This document shows, one piece after another, positions 11,058 through 21,497 of a DNA stretch of 64,000 bases. A model generated the notes under the pieces. That model worked only from the letters and a program-made list of their open reading frames with translations, had not been told where the DNA came from and searched no databases. Source of the stretch: Leptodontidium sp. MPI-SDFR-AT-0119. Its lineage: Eukaryota; Ascomycota; Leotiomycetes; Helotiales; Leptodontidiaceae. Within the stretch, counting starts at the first letter, position 1; the number at the start of each line of letters is the position of its first letter. The position numbers and the translations under genes are program-made. The DNA lies in the NCBI GenBank assembly GCA_020726505.1, contig JAHLEZ010000027.1, forward strand, positions 372,001 to 436,000, written 5' to 3'.

Positions 11058-13092
11058 ATGGCAAAGGATTGGGATCGATACAAGACCGAAATAAACACGC
11101 TCTACATTAACGATGGCAAGTCATTGGACGATGTTCGACGGATCTTGAAAGGAAGACATAATTTCGACGCTTCGTAAGTCTTATCCTCTCTTTTGAGATA
11201 ATACTTTCTCAGAATTTTAGCGTAAGAGCCTATCGAATGAAGCTTGAATATTGGGGGATAAAGAAGAATAAAGTTCCTGTTAGCGTTGGAAGTCAAGCTC
11301 GTCCACGACGCAAGACGAAGACAGTCACCATTGTTGGCCCCTCTTCCGGGGCTCAATCTTCTAATGAAATCGCAAACCTGCCTGGGAATACCAACTTTCC
11401 GAAGTGAGTATCACACAGCATTCATCCCCAGAACCGTGATGAATACCTCTAATGTCAATCTATTACAGCTGGCCACAATTTAACAACAATGAAGCTTGGG
11501 CGCAAGAACTTAGCATCCCCGCCTCGAATAGAACGAGCCTACCCATGTCTTCGTTTCATAACGACTTCAACGCGCCTTATATCCCACCAAACAAAAATGT
11601 GTATTTACCTTCAGGCCAAGAGCTATTTAAGATAATATCTGAGGGCACGGAACAAGAGCTCCTCGAGCATCTATCGTTTGGAGCGTCTATTAACACTCGA
11701 GACAACGTCAACAACTCGCCCCTGCACGCGGCTATCATCAGAGGAAACATCGGTATGGCGAAAGCGCTGCTCAAATATGGTGCCGATGTGGATGCTATCG
11801 GATATAATGGCAAAAGTCCTCTTCATCTATCTGTTGTTTCCAAAACCATGGTACAACTCCTACTGAAACATCAACCGAACCTGTCACTTCAGGATGATGA
11901 AGGAAACTCGATTCTCCATTACCTTCTCCGTCTACCGAACTGGTGGAGCGACCTCGACATCCAATCTGCAATTAAATCGGTCCTTTTTGCTGGCGTGAAT
12001 ATCAATCTCCAGAATAGAGCAGGCGAATCCCCGTTGCACAGAATAATAGCTGAGGCTATACCGGCATCGGCAGGCTATATGGAGGTTGTTTTCGAATTTC
12101 TTAATTGCAAGCCAGATGTGACAACCCCAATGCGAAATGGTCAAGCTTTGCTTGGCGTCTTTCTGGAGAACACCAGCATATTTGAAAAAGGTACAAAAAG
12201 GTGGGTAGCGCCAGAATGGGTGGAAGCCGGATTCCGGTGCTTAGAACAATTCCTTGTCGCGGGCGCCAATCCGAATATTACGTTTCATTCCCAGCCGTTA
12301 CTTCACTACTCTCTCGAAAGCTGCAAAATTTGGGAGGGCAGGCTGTCGGAAAGCTGTCTTATGCATCTCATCGAAGAAGCCGATCTTGAAGTTCCTGGAC
12401 CCGATGGAAATTTTCCCTTGCACATCGCGCTTTCCAGGAGGCAAAGTCGCTGGGATAGAGATTCATCCTTTCCACATTCCAAGGTCACGTCGGCGCTCAT
12501 TGCTCGCCAGGTCGATGTGAACAAACCAAACAGAGCGGGTGCGCCTCCATTGGAAATATGGCTTAGAGGCTATCGACCACAACCGGCCCTCAATAAAGTC
12601 GTCACACTTCTCGCGAATGCAGGGGCATCTAGTACGATAACAACTACAGACGGCAAAACCCTTTTTGACCTTCTTAATTCTAAACCTCGAGAGTGCCGAG
12701 TCTTCCTCACCAGAACCCTGCTGGCAGCAGACATAAAAGCACCACAACCTGAAAACGGTACTGTGGCGGGCTCTGAATGGGTGGAACTATGGCGCTCAGC
12801 ATGGAAGCCGTCACTCTGGAGCATTGCAAAAGCCAGCCTGACCAAGCTGGACCAACTGGATTCTCGGCCGAAGAGCAAGAATTTCATGGAATGCGCTTTC
12901 CTAGTCATCGCGGAACGTCTTCTGGAGAGACATAGATCTCGGCTTAAATTGGTTCTCGAGAAAAGCTTGGAGAGAGGAAATGCAATGGAGGATTATGAGG
13001 AATACTGTGCCATCTTGAGGGATTGTCGGGAAAGGAAAGCAGGCATTGATGCATCGTTCTATACTTTCTTACTCGATATCATGGATTTCTAG
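11058..13092 (+). CDS. Clr5-domain ankyrin-repeat protein, 3 exons, 640 aa
   Basis: Exons 11058-11173, 11221-11403 and 11469-13092 join in frame (1923 nt). Introns are 47 nt (GTAAGT to TTTTAG) and 65 nt (GTGAGT to TTACAG). The first intron splits the Clr5 domain. Residues 1-58 match the Clr5 pattern: DWDRYKTEINTLYINDGKSL, then FDASVRAYRMKLEYWGIKKN. Clr5 is named after a fission-yeast factor for heterochromatic silencing; in filamentous fungi it is common at the N-terminus of large uncharacterised proteins. Ankyrin repeats start near residue 177 (SPLHAAIIRGNIGMAKALLK, then YNGKSPLHLSV, DEGNSILHYLL), with degenerate copies to about residue 450. The C-terminus is charged and helical. All splice junctions keep the frame, so the gene looks intact. 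Likely nuclear, role unknown. Confidence 0.85.
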
Positions 13093-14175
13093 AGTCTGTG
13101 ACTCAAATTCAGGTCCTGCCACAGACGGGAGGTATAAAATAGCCCACTGAACTTTGGCTTGTGAGTTTGAACCCACATTATAGTGGGCAGGCTCTGCTTA
13201 GGCTCTACTCAGGCACTGCTCCGGCATGCTCACCCTCGGCTCAGGTCACACAAGCAGTTCGAGGTTACTACGTCCGCAGACTAAAACGAAACCAGCGAAG
13301 GGGGAAATTAATCCTGAGTTAATCGGAAATCATTGCATTTGCCGAAATATGCTTTCCATCCACCTCTAGCACTTTATCCACTAAGGTACCAGGTAAGTTA
13401 ACAAGACAGGCACAGTTACTAGTAATTGGGTTTCAACGACAACCACGCAATACGTGGGAATTAAGATCCCGCCACCTCGCTTACAGCCGACGCTCGCTGA
13501 CGTCTTCGATCTCGAACCGTGATATTCTCAATGTGGTCAATGGTTTACGGCCGTTTGAACGACCCCGTTTTAGAGGTCTTGAACTAACGATCGTTTTAAG
13601 ATCTAATAACTAACCGTAGTTCGTTTATATAAGGCTAAAACGAACATAACGAGGTCGTTGCCAAGAACAGGATAAGAACTAAAGATTTAAAGATAATATT
13701 ATTATAAAATTATAAAAGCGAGGCTTATTATTTTATATATTATGAAAATAAGATTATTTTTATAACTCTTATATATTATCACTTATATTATATAATTCTG
13801 CTTAATATTATTTGATCTTTATTATTTCTTACTCAAAAAATAACAATAATAAAGTATATTATTCCTACTTTTTAATACTCAAAACGAGTTAAAATTAACT
13901 CCGTTTTAGAATTTTTTATTTAAACGGGCTACCGTTTAAGCTATACAAAACCAACCTTAGTTAATTTATAATTATAAGAAACGAACGTTAGTTAGTTGCC
14001 GTTTTGCCAAGAACCAGAAAACTATTGACTACTTTGGATATCCTCCAGTTATTCCTTCCACAAAGAGCAACAGCCGCAACCAAAGAGCTTGCAGCCTCCT
14101 TGTGCAGTACAGAAAACAAAACACAGATGATACGCCGAAAAGCAATGACTAAGCCGTGGCCGTGGTACTAGATCC
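13093..14175. other. Intergenic, partly AT-rich
   Basis: No gene seen. 13680-14000 is strongly AT-rich. The phrase TTGCCAAGAAC occurs at about 13659 and again at about 14011, and several AACG-containing motifs flank the AT-rich core. This could be a small non-autonomous repeat, but I could not define terminal inverted repeats. A 7-bp inverted repeat, GCCCACT/AGTGGGC, lies near 13142-13188. Confidence 0.3.
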
Positions 14176-14477
14176 TGTTACGACCTACGATGCGCCTCGT
14201 ATTCTAACCGAAACGGGCTCGTAGCATCGCTGGCTATGCGACGGCGCTAAGCCTAATAGGGAAGACTAGGTGGCGAGCCTGCGACATGTTGACGTGAACG
14301 GCCCTCGACTACGCTAGGCCTCATTAGGAGGGTCCTTCATGTATTTATACTCGAGCTCCCCCTTACGGAGAGCTCTCCTTTCCTCCTTGTCTTTTCTTCT
14401 CGATTCTGAGCGTAGCCTTAGGTCCAAATACAAAGCTTGAGTCAACTCGCTGTATCAACCTTTGGCCAGCCGTAACA
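14176..14477 (+). mobile_element. Solo LTR of gypsy family A, 302 bp
   Basis: Starts TGTTACGACC and ends CCGTAACA (TG...CA ends). It is flanked by the 5-bp direct repeat GATCC (14171-14175 and 14478-14482), a perfect target-site duplication. It aligns along its whole length with the LTR at 49978-50279, also 302 bp. This copy is GC-normal while the other carries C-to-T and G-to-A changes. A solo LTR arises by recombination between the two LTRs of a full element. Confidence 0.9.
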
Positions 14478-15069
14478 GATCCGATGTCTGTATTAAATCT
14501 CGATTCGAAGCTTGAGTCTCGGGCTCGTCCCTATTCACGAACCCCTATGACAATATCGATATCCCATCAAGTGAGATCTCGTTTTCATTTTCCCATGCTT
14601 ATTTTACTGCATCTCATTAGGTCGGGGCAATGCAATGCGGCAGATATATTAGAAGAGCCCCGACCTCGACATAACAAATCATAGGGCGATGATTGCTCAT
14701 TTGACTTCGGGAAACGCTGAAGCCTCGTCAACACGCCAACCGATATGCCGATAGTTAATTTGCTAGTCGCAAGTAATACTAGTTGACATCTATAACGAAC
14801 TTCTGATGTACTTACAGCTGCCGCCGTTAAGCTACACTTCTGAAATAAATACAGTCCTGCGTTTAAAGCAACGAATAATACCTAAGGCATTTTATTATAA
14901 AGTTATGACGGGAGCTAATGCTAAGGCAAGGCAAGGGTAGTAATAATAGTATATTAATCTTCTTTTGTTTTCACTTCTTCTTCCTCTCCCTCCCTTTATA
15001 CAATACAAATATATCTAATACTTATAATTAAAATAGGTTCAATTCATACTTCTGGATATTAACATCGCA
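14478..15069. other. Intergenic between solo LTR and catalase remnant
   Basis: Contains a 3' part that becomes AT-rich and probably includes the mutated upstream region of the catalase pseudogene. The short open frame at 14484-14684 has no protein features I recognise. Confidence 0.35.
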
Positions 15070-17050
15070 ATTACTAGAATGATAATGTCGCTAAGGCTTA
15101 AGATATAATTTATATAGTATTAAATGGTGCACTCGTCCCTTATTTGTACCGGTTTTAACGCGTAAGCGAAAATAACCTTTTACTTTTTTAAGACTTTTAC
15201 TTAATCGATCTTTTCTTTTACTTCGATAAAGAGATAATCCCCGAGCGAGTTATTCACGCCAAAGGCAGCGGTGTTTATGGCGTTTATTGTATAACAGACT
15301 TTCTCGAGGACCTTTATCTTGCAGATATGTTCTAGCTTAGTAAAGAATGCCTTATCACGATCCGTTTCTTAATTATTAGTACCGAATTTGGATCTTACGA
15401 TTGTGCTTAGGATCTTAGAAGATTTTCTGTTGAATTTAGAACCGACGAAGGAAATTAAGATTTAGTAGCCAATAACACACTCCTCTTTTCCCTTTAAGAT
15501 TTAGGTAAGTTTTTATACTTTATTTACATATAAAAGCGCAATCCATTAATATATCTTATGCACATCGACGATTCGATTATGTTTTAAGACTATTTATCCT
15601 AGAACCTACAGTTCGTTTATTAAGTTATAATTCTAATAAATAATTGTAGTATTCTCGACGAATATAAACATATACACGGCTAACTTAGTTATATAATTAA
15701 GCTCATTAATAAAAAAAAGGGAATACGTATATTGCCAATTTTATATGAAGTCTTAATAAGGCGTGAAGTTTATTACGTAAGAACACTCCACTAACTACTC
15801 CTTCGACTACTCGTAAAAAGATTTATACGAATTCATCGCTAAGGGCGATTTCCCCAAATGGAGCTTCCAAGTGCAAACCATGATACCAAAGCAAACAAAA
15901 GAGTTGTAAAAGATTAATAAAATTAACGTCTTTAACTTAATGTTGTGGTAGGGAAGACCCTCAGTTGACTCTTCGTCACCGGACTAGATAAACTCTTTCT
16001 ATATAAAAGAGGTTAATACTTAGGAACAATTCGATGATAGAGAACTCTCATAGAATATAATCTAATACACTTTATTCTCCTTTCCTCCTTCGACTTTCTA
16101 TGCTCTTCAAATATGTAATATCTTTAGATTTGATTAATCCACGATTTTCTAACCTAGAGTCTCTCCCGTACCCACTACATGCTACCTCTCTTGTTGTGTG
16201 GTTTATTGAGCTTCGTTCCTCCCACAATGCACGTTTAGTTATATTCCAAATTCCACTTTCGTAAAGTAGGCGAGTTGGAGCTAACGAAAACGCTATAAGC
16301 CTATAAATTACTTCGCCGAAATCAAACAAATCTTTTTTAATCTCGTATATATAATCCTCGGCATTAAGCCTTTCGCTAATCTCGTTTTGCAAAGTAGATT
16401 ATACTTGTACTTAGATACTTACCGCTACCGTGTGAGCGTTAATTACTAATAGTTACTAATTAACGTTTCGCGCGTAAATTATCGTATAAGTAATTTCTAG
16501 TGTAACGACATAATAGCGTTTCTTAATTAAGGTTCTCAACTAAATTATATCTTATTTATTATACCCATTAGTTTTAAAAAGCGATAAGTTAACTATAATA
16601 AGATATACGCGTATTTCGTTATTAACGTTATAACGTTTTTGTTTAAGATTAAAGAGGAGGATTTTAAAGCTTCGCGAGCCCTGTGAGAGAAAGTTTTCGG
16701 CGCTAAAGCTAAGGAGCGCTTTGTTTCTAATATTTCCGGTTATATAACAAATTATAAAGAGGAGGAGATTATTAAGAGATAAATTGGGATTTTTCGTAAA
16801 GTGAGTAAGGATTTGGCAAGTTAGAGAAGATGACAAGTATGAAAAGGTATCCCGGGATTACGGATTTGAAGTTTAATAGGACATATAATAAGATAATAAA
16901 GAAGGAGATGAATAGGGTTGCTAATAGAGTGAGGGAGAAGGGAGTATAGTTGAGTAGGAGGGAGGGAAATAGTGTGCTTGTGAGGGGGACGTATAGTTTT
17001 AAGGTTGTGGCGAATAGAGGGGTTAATAAGGCGGTGAATAGTGTGCATTA
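15070..17050 (+). pseudogene. Catalase pseudogene, RIP-mutated, interrupted by a solo LTR
   Basis: The haem catalase fold can be followed almost end to end despite many stops. In order: PERVIHAKGSGVYGVY (catalytic His segment), EFRTDEGN then DLVANNT, the KRNP segment, a DDSIMF then DYLS segment, then HIHG and KLINK. Next come EYVYCQFYMKS, GDFPKWSFQVQTMIPKQ, and, after the LTR insertion, NYFAEIKQI, VLQSRLYLYLDTYRYR (haem-ligand Tyr region), KERFVSNISGYI, EIIKR and KRYPGITDL. Stops replace expected Gln or Trp (CAG/CAA to TAG/TAA), as RIP would produce. Small indels are visible in an A-run near 15711-15718 and near 16283. It once decomposed H2O2. Length (about 560 codons without the LTR) suggests a small-subunit catalase. 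Introns cannot be placed reliably. Confidence 0.85.
15944..16226 (+). mobile_element. Solo LTR of gypsy family B, 283 bp, inside catalase
   Basis: Starts TGTGGTAGGG and ends CCTCCCACA, an inverted TGTGG/CCACA pair. The catalase reading resumes right after it. A 4-bp target duplication is visible as ATGT (15940-15943) and ATGC (16227-16230), differing by one C-to-T change. The LTR is related over its length to the 280-bp LTR at 52344-52623, sharing for example ATCTTTAGATTTGATT. Confidence 0.8.
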
Positions 17051-17324
17051 GACTGTGGTGATGTAGAGTGAAGGTATATAGTATATCATGATTTGATTAA
17101 AATTTGCATCGACTATCATTTTCTTGCTTTTGGCCATTCAATCGTCTTGTAATTTAGGCATTATTCAAAATTATCTCTCTCCTCGTTCTTTGGTGCCACC
17201 CCTATCACTTATCGTCTACTTATATACATCTACTATTATCTCATTCTAGCTATGTTTCTTTTCTTTTATTATATCCCTTGCTCTTTTGATGCCTATTTGG
17301 TGGATTGATTGGGCATCTACTTGT

Positions 17325-18145
17325 ACTTGTATTAAAACCTCACTATAGCACGACATTGATACATGGACGGGCGGGAGAGGGATGGGTAGGAAGGGTAGGT
17401 AAAATCATGATCGTAGATATCGCCGTGGGGAAGCTCGCTCAATCTATCGTTAAGCTCCTCGAGTGCCTCCTTAGCACTTTCTTCGTTGCCGACTTGGAAG
17501 AACTGTATACTAATATAGTATGGTGGTGTATCGAGCTTATTAAGCTTTTTCGTAATTGAGAATAATACTTTTTTAATGTTGTTTAAAGGAACGTTATTTA
17601 TTAACATAATGAGATTAAGGGGCTTTATTTTTTTTGTTAGTAACCATTTTAACCTATAACTTTACTAAATATGGCTTTAAGATATTGTGGACTTTGGTAC
17701 CGGTAGGAGTCCCGCCTTATAATCGGACTCTCGCGAAGATTTTAGTAACGGTAGCGGCTCTTTTGATGCCTCTATATACTCGCCAGCAGCGATACCCTTT
17801 TCAGGGAGCCACTATTAGTAGACTTATGATTTATGAAGTGGAGATCTAAATCGTCGTCGTCGTGGAGGGAAACGATAGGTGCAGTAATAGCTAATGCTTG
17901 TAAGACTTCACGTTAGCTATGGCCAGTTATGAAGCTTAAATTATCGATAAGGAGGGTAGTATCAAAGGTCGTGAGGAAGGCGTACGGATCTTTGCCACTC
18001 GGGTGGATGGTGGCTAGTATTGACACGGCGGGCGTTGCGGGGGAGTATGATGACGAAGAAGGAACCGCCAACTCAGATGGCAGAGCACCGCACGTTGGAC
18101 TTGAGGTAGCATTTGGGGAAGGCGTATATACTAGAGGAGGCTGAT
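17325..18145 (-). pseudogene. Von Willebrand A-domain protein pseudogene, RIP-mutated
   Basis: Reading down from about 18100 on the minus strand gives KDPYAFLTTFDTTLLID, then GHS, a stop at an expected Trp, then REVLQALAITAPIVSLHDDD and LDLHFINHKST. Further on come MLINNVPLNN, KKLNKLDTPPYYISIQFFQV and GNEESAKEALEELNDRL. This is the order of fungal vWA proteins (FLIDDSGSM... metal-ion site, then ITDGVPSD, then IQFFQVG). The metal-ion site that should read DxSGS is altered to DNLSF, and many stops interrupt the middle. The gene is dead. Its original partner and role are unknown; vWA domains mediate protein interactions. It is convergent with the catalase remnant. Confidence 0.7.
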
Positions 18146-18870
18146 TCTTGCCCAGGTGAGAGGGGTTTGTGAGAAAGGTTTAAGGTTCTTAGCCCGTTAC
18201 TAAGGTATTTAATTAAGTAGAGATATTGCTACTCTTGCGAAGAGGTGTAGTTTTATAAGACCTTGTGAATACAAATTTATTATATATCTGTTTAAGACAT
18301 GAGAGGCCGGTGAATGCTACTAACAACCTCCTCAATGACGTCTAAGACGTTTAGTTGAACCCCTCATTTACTTACGATAATATTAAAGGATACTAGCTTT
18401 CCTTTCTTTATCGTTGAAAAGTACTTTGATACAAGGAGTGACTTATTATTATTAAAACAAACGCTTTCATAGCACTTCCATTTTGCGATTTTGCGATTTT
18501 TGTTATTATTTGCGGTGCGTACACGTGTTACGTTATGGAGATCATGGGAGCCATCTACTATCCGAAACGGACATAGCTCATAAGCAACTACTACAATGTC
18601 TGCTCTCTCCTTGAGCTGTTTAAAGAACCCTAAGTATAAAATATCTTTACCTAATATAATAAAGCTGACAAAGGGCTTTGTTGCCATTCCCTCAACTTGT
18701 TACTATTTTTATTAACTTTATGGTTATATGGCAGGCTACCGATGGTGAATAATTCGAAATCGTGTAATTTTAGTGGACTAGATACGAGCGGAATCGTCTC
18801 CTCGTCTATCTGTCCATGGTAGCTTTTGTGGAGAAAGCTCGGCATGGCCTTGGCGCGAATCATTGCTGCT
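18146..18870 (-). other. Decayed coding-like DNA, unidentified
   Basis: Two minus-strand frames (about 18863-18651 and 18687-18364) keep protein-like composition, for example KQLKERADIVVVAYELCPFR, but are cut by stops and become AT-rich. It could be an upstream part of the vWA gene or a separate decayed gene. I cannot assign it. Confidence 0.25.
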
Positions 18871-19078
18871 TTGGGATGAACGCCTCTCGCTTGCGTGATT
18901 TGTAAGGAGAGTGCATGGGAGGGGGCAATTGAGGGCCGACGGGCGGATATGGATGTACGAATCTGCGAAATTCCTCAGATTTCCGTGATTCAAAGCTCTT
19001 GGAAATTTTGATGAAATGACCAAGAAAGGGAAAGGGACGCGCCAAGATAATTGATTGCAGTTTCAGGAGCCTTGCGAG

Positions 19079-20766
19079 ATGAGTGGGATTAGGAAAGCGA
19101 AGAGGTGCAGCACTTGCGCGGTTCGGAAAATTACCGTAAATTCCAGTCAAGTGGTGGATTGATGAACGCGGAAACATGACTGACGAAATGTATAGTGCGA
19201 CCAAAAAGCACCTTCCTGTTCGCAGTGCCTGTTAACAGGAAGGACCTGTGGTGGATATCATGGGCAAACAGTCTTCGTTCAGCACGGTTTTGGGGGCAAG
19301 AGGGTTCGAAGAAAGGGGAAGACCGACCCGGAAACTGCAAAGTGCCTTCAAATTCCTGACAACAAGCAAGAAGCCAAGTATCCGAAAGCAAGAACTGGAC
19401 CAGCGATCAAATTCCAACTTGCTCAAACGAAAGAGAAGTTCTCAACAGAGCAAGAGTATCTTGTCTCGATCATCATCGAGAATTTCACGCCTGCTCAGGA
19501 AGTATTGCTGGTCAACAGCGGGAGTGGAACTGCTGCGTGTCTCAATTCTCGAGTCTGTGGCGCCTGGGTTACTTTACTTCCAGATATCGTCGCACTTTCT
19601 TCAGTGCACCTGAATGTTCTCCAATTCGCTATCAAATCGTTGGGCTACTCAGTCCTTGGAAAAGTCTCTGAAGCGCTTGAAGCATACGGGGAAACGCTTC
19701 GCTCGTTGAATGATGTCCTCGGTGTCGCTGGGGAGGGATCACTCGAAGATTTATTGGCAGTGATGCTATGCCTTAGCATGACTGAAGTACGGCCACCTCT
19801 TGAGCTCATTTTGCGGTCATTAACATTGCCTTCGATAGGTCTTACAAGGCACTGAGCACACCGGATGGGCGATGCATACCCAAGGTATCTCGAAATTAGT
19901 CCAAGAGCGAGGACCAGAGACGTTCAAACGTGGTGTTCTACATCAACTTTTCACGAGTTTTCGGATATTCATGGTACGTCAAGGCAGCTGCTTGCTCCAG
20001 TATGACGTCCCTGATTTTATTACAGGTACTTGGATCCATTCAACAACGAAAGGATTCATTCCTAGACGATCCTTCCTGGAAGACAATACCATTTATGTCT
20101 GAGCCGAAGTCTTTGATGCAAAGCCTACTGGACGAGGTTGCTGGTCTCCCAGCGCTTTTGCAGCGGCTTGATACAATCTCCATTCCAAGACGAGAATCTC
20201 AGGATAGGGAAATCTCTAGTCTTCTTAGTGACTTTTTATCTCAGATGAATCACCTTGAGGATTGGGAGAAGAATCTCAAATTGACCTCAGGGTCGAATTT
20301 GGTGTGGTGGCCCGTTGCGTCGTCCTCGGAACGCAAAACAACGTTTCCTACCTCATATGGATTTGCGAACATCTTGATTGCCAACACAATGTTACACTGT
20401 TGGAGCTTTCTCATTATCGTGCAAATATCAATAGGCAGTTTGCGAATTGTCACTGACAGGAACGACACTGGACTCCCTGTTGAGCCACGCCACCGCTCTG
20501 GACTTTCGCAAGACAAAACGGTAGAGCTCGCGAAAGATATTTGTAAGAGCATGCAATACCATCTTCAGCCAGAGATGAAGCTTTATGGTCCAGCTGCTAC
20601 GTTGTTCCCTATTAATATCGCGTTCCAAGTTTTCCGAGAAGCGGGGATGATGAAAGTGGCTGCGTGGTGCGAGGATTCTATCGTTAAATTGGGTCAAATT
20701 GGTGTCCGCCTCGCACCATACGTACCGTGGATTAAGAGTAGCGAGAGTGTGCAATCAGAGATCTAA
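19079..20766 (+). CDS. Zn2Cys6 transcription factor, 4 exons, 507 aa
   Basis: Exons 19079-19135, 19196-19786, 19839-19973 and 20026-20766 join in frame (1524 nt). Introns are 60, 52 and 52 nt, all GT-AG; the first has a CTGAC branch-like motif. The N-terminal binuclear zinc cluster is complete after splicing: Cys10, 13, 20, 27, 30 and 37 (C-x2-C-x6-C-x6-C-x2-C-x6-C), with the first intron lying just before Cys20. A basic linker (GGKRVRRKGKTDPE) follows. The rest resembles the fungal-specific transcription factor domain 2 layout, with VLHQLFTSFRIF and QVFREAGMMKVAAWC near the end. It should bind DNA in the nucleus; its targets are unknown. Its neighbour downstream is a carbonic anhydrase gene on the same strand. 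Confidence 0.85.
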
Positions 20767-20937
20767 AATCACTGTTAACATAGTCTACTAGTATCATAAT
20801 CGGAATCTTTTTAAAAACTATTTAATGCATGTGCTTGGTGCGAGGTGCCAGCGCACTTCAAATTATTTGAGGTCTTTCTATAGATGGAGAAACTGTATGG
20901 CGTAAATGGCCTCATCAGTAAGTGGGGAGCCAAAAAC

Positions 20938-21291
20938 CTACAATTTGATCAGAACTTCGATGCAGACGTGTTTTGAAGCGTGCGTCACTTCCTGGATGTT
21001 CTGGGAAACAAATGCTCGGAAAAGTGCGGACAGCTCAGCATCACAACCATGGGTGTATGACATCACAAGATAAGTTTGAGACAATGCACCTTCTTTACTC
21101 TTTCCATTATTATCCGCAAAAATACGCACTGGTGGTTCCTTCCACCAGGTTTCTCTCGCTCCTCCCGCGGAAATAGGGGTAGGATTACGCGAATTCGGAT
21201 TCGTCTCGGCATTGCCGAATAAGGCAATTGTTCGCGCCAAGACTTCGTTACAAACGGTGTAGAAGTATACTGGCCTGCTTCGAACGAGCAT
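20938..21291 (-). CDS. Doubtful small ORF, 117 aa
   Basis: An ATG at 21289-21291 opens an uninterrupted frame with reasonable composition (for example VYFYTVCNEVLARTIALFGN) ending at 20938. No domain, signal peptide or intron was seen. It lies between two well-supported plus-strand genes, within what would be the carbonic anhydrase upstream region. It may be a chance frame. Confidence 0.2.
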   Translation of the reverse strand: MLVRSRPVYFYTVCNEVLARTIALFGNAETNPNSRNPTPISAGGARETWWKEPPVRIFADNNGKSKEGALSQTYLVMSYTHGCDAELSALFRAFVSQNIQEVTHASKHVCIEVLIKL

Positions 21292-21497
21292 AATGAACCG
21301 AGGCAGCACACTCGAATTTGTAAGGACTAGAATCTAGACTGAACAGTCTGAAATACATATAAGGGCAGCTTCTGCTGTCATACAGAGTTCTCGTTCCACC
21401 TCCAATCCATCTTGTGTTCCCACTTCCATTTATTATACATTCGCACCAAGCAACATTTCGTAACTTTCAAGCTCGAGTCTACTCTTGAATCAACAAA

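Noticed and set aside
13142..13188. tRNA-like hairpin with GCCCACT/AGTGGGC stem and GTTTGAACCC
   Set aside because: Only 47 nt between the stem ends, too short for a tRNA, and no anticodon arm.
16072..16392. Minus-strand open frame of 106 codons
   Set aside because: It lies antisense across the solo LTR and the resumed catalase frame; no protein features of its own.
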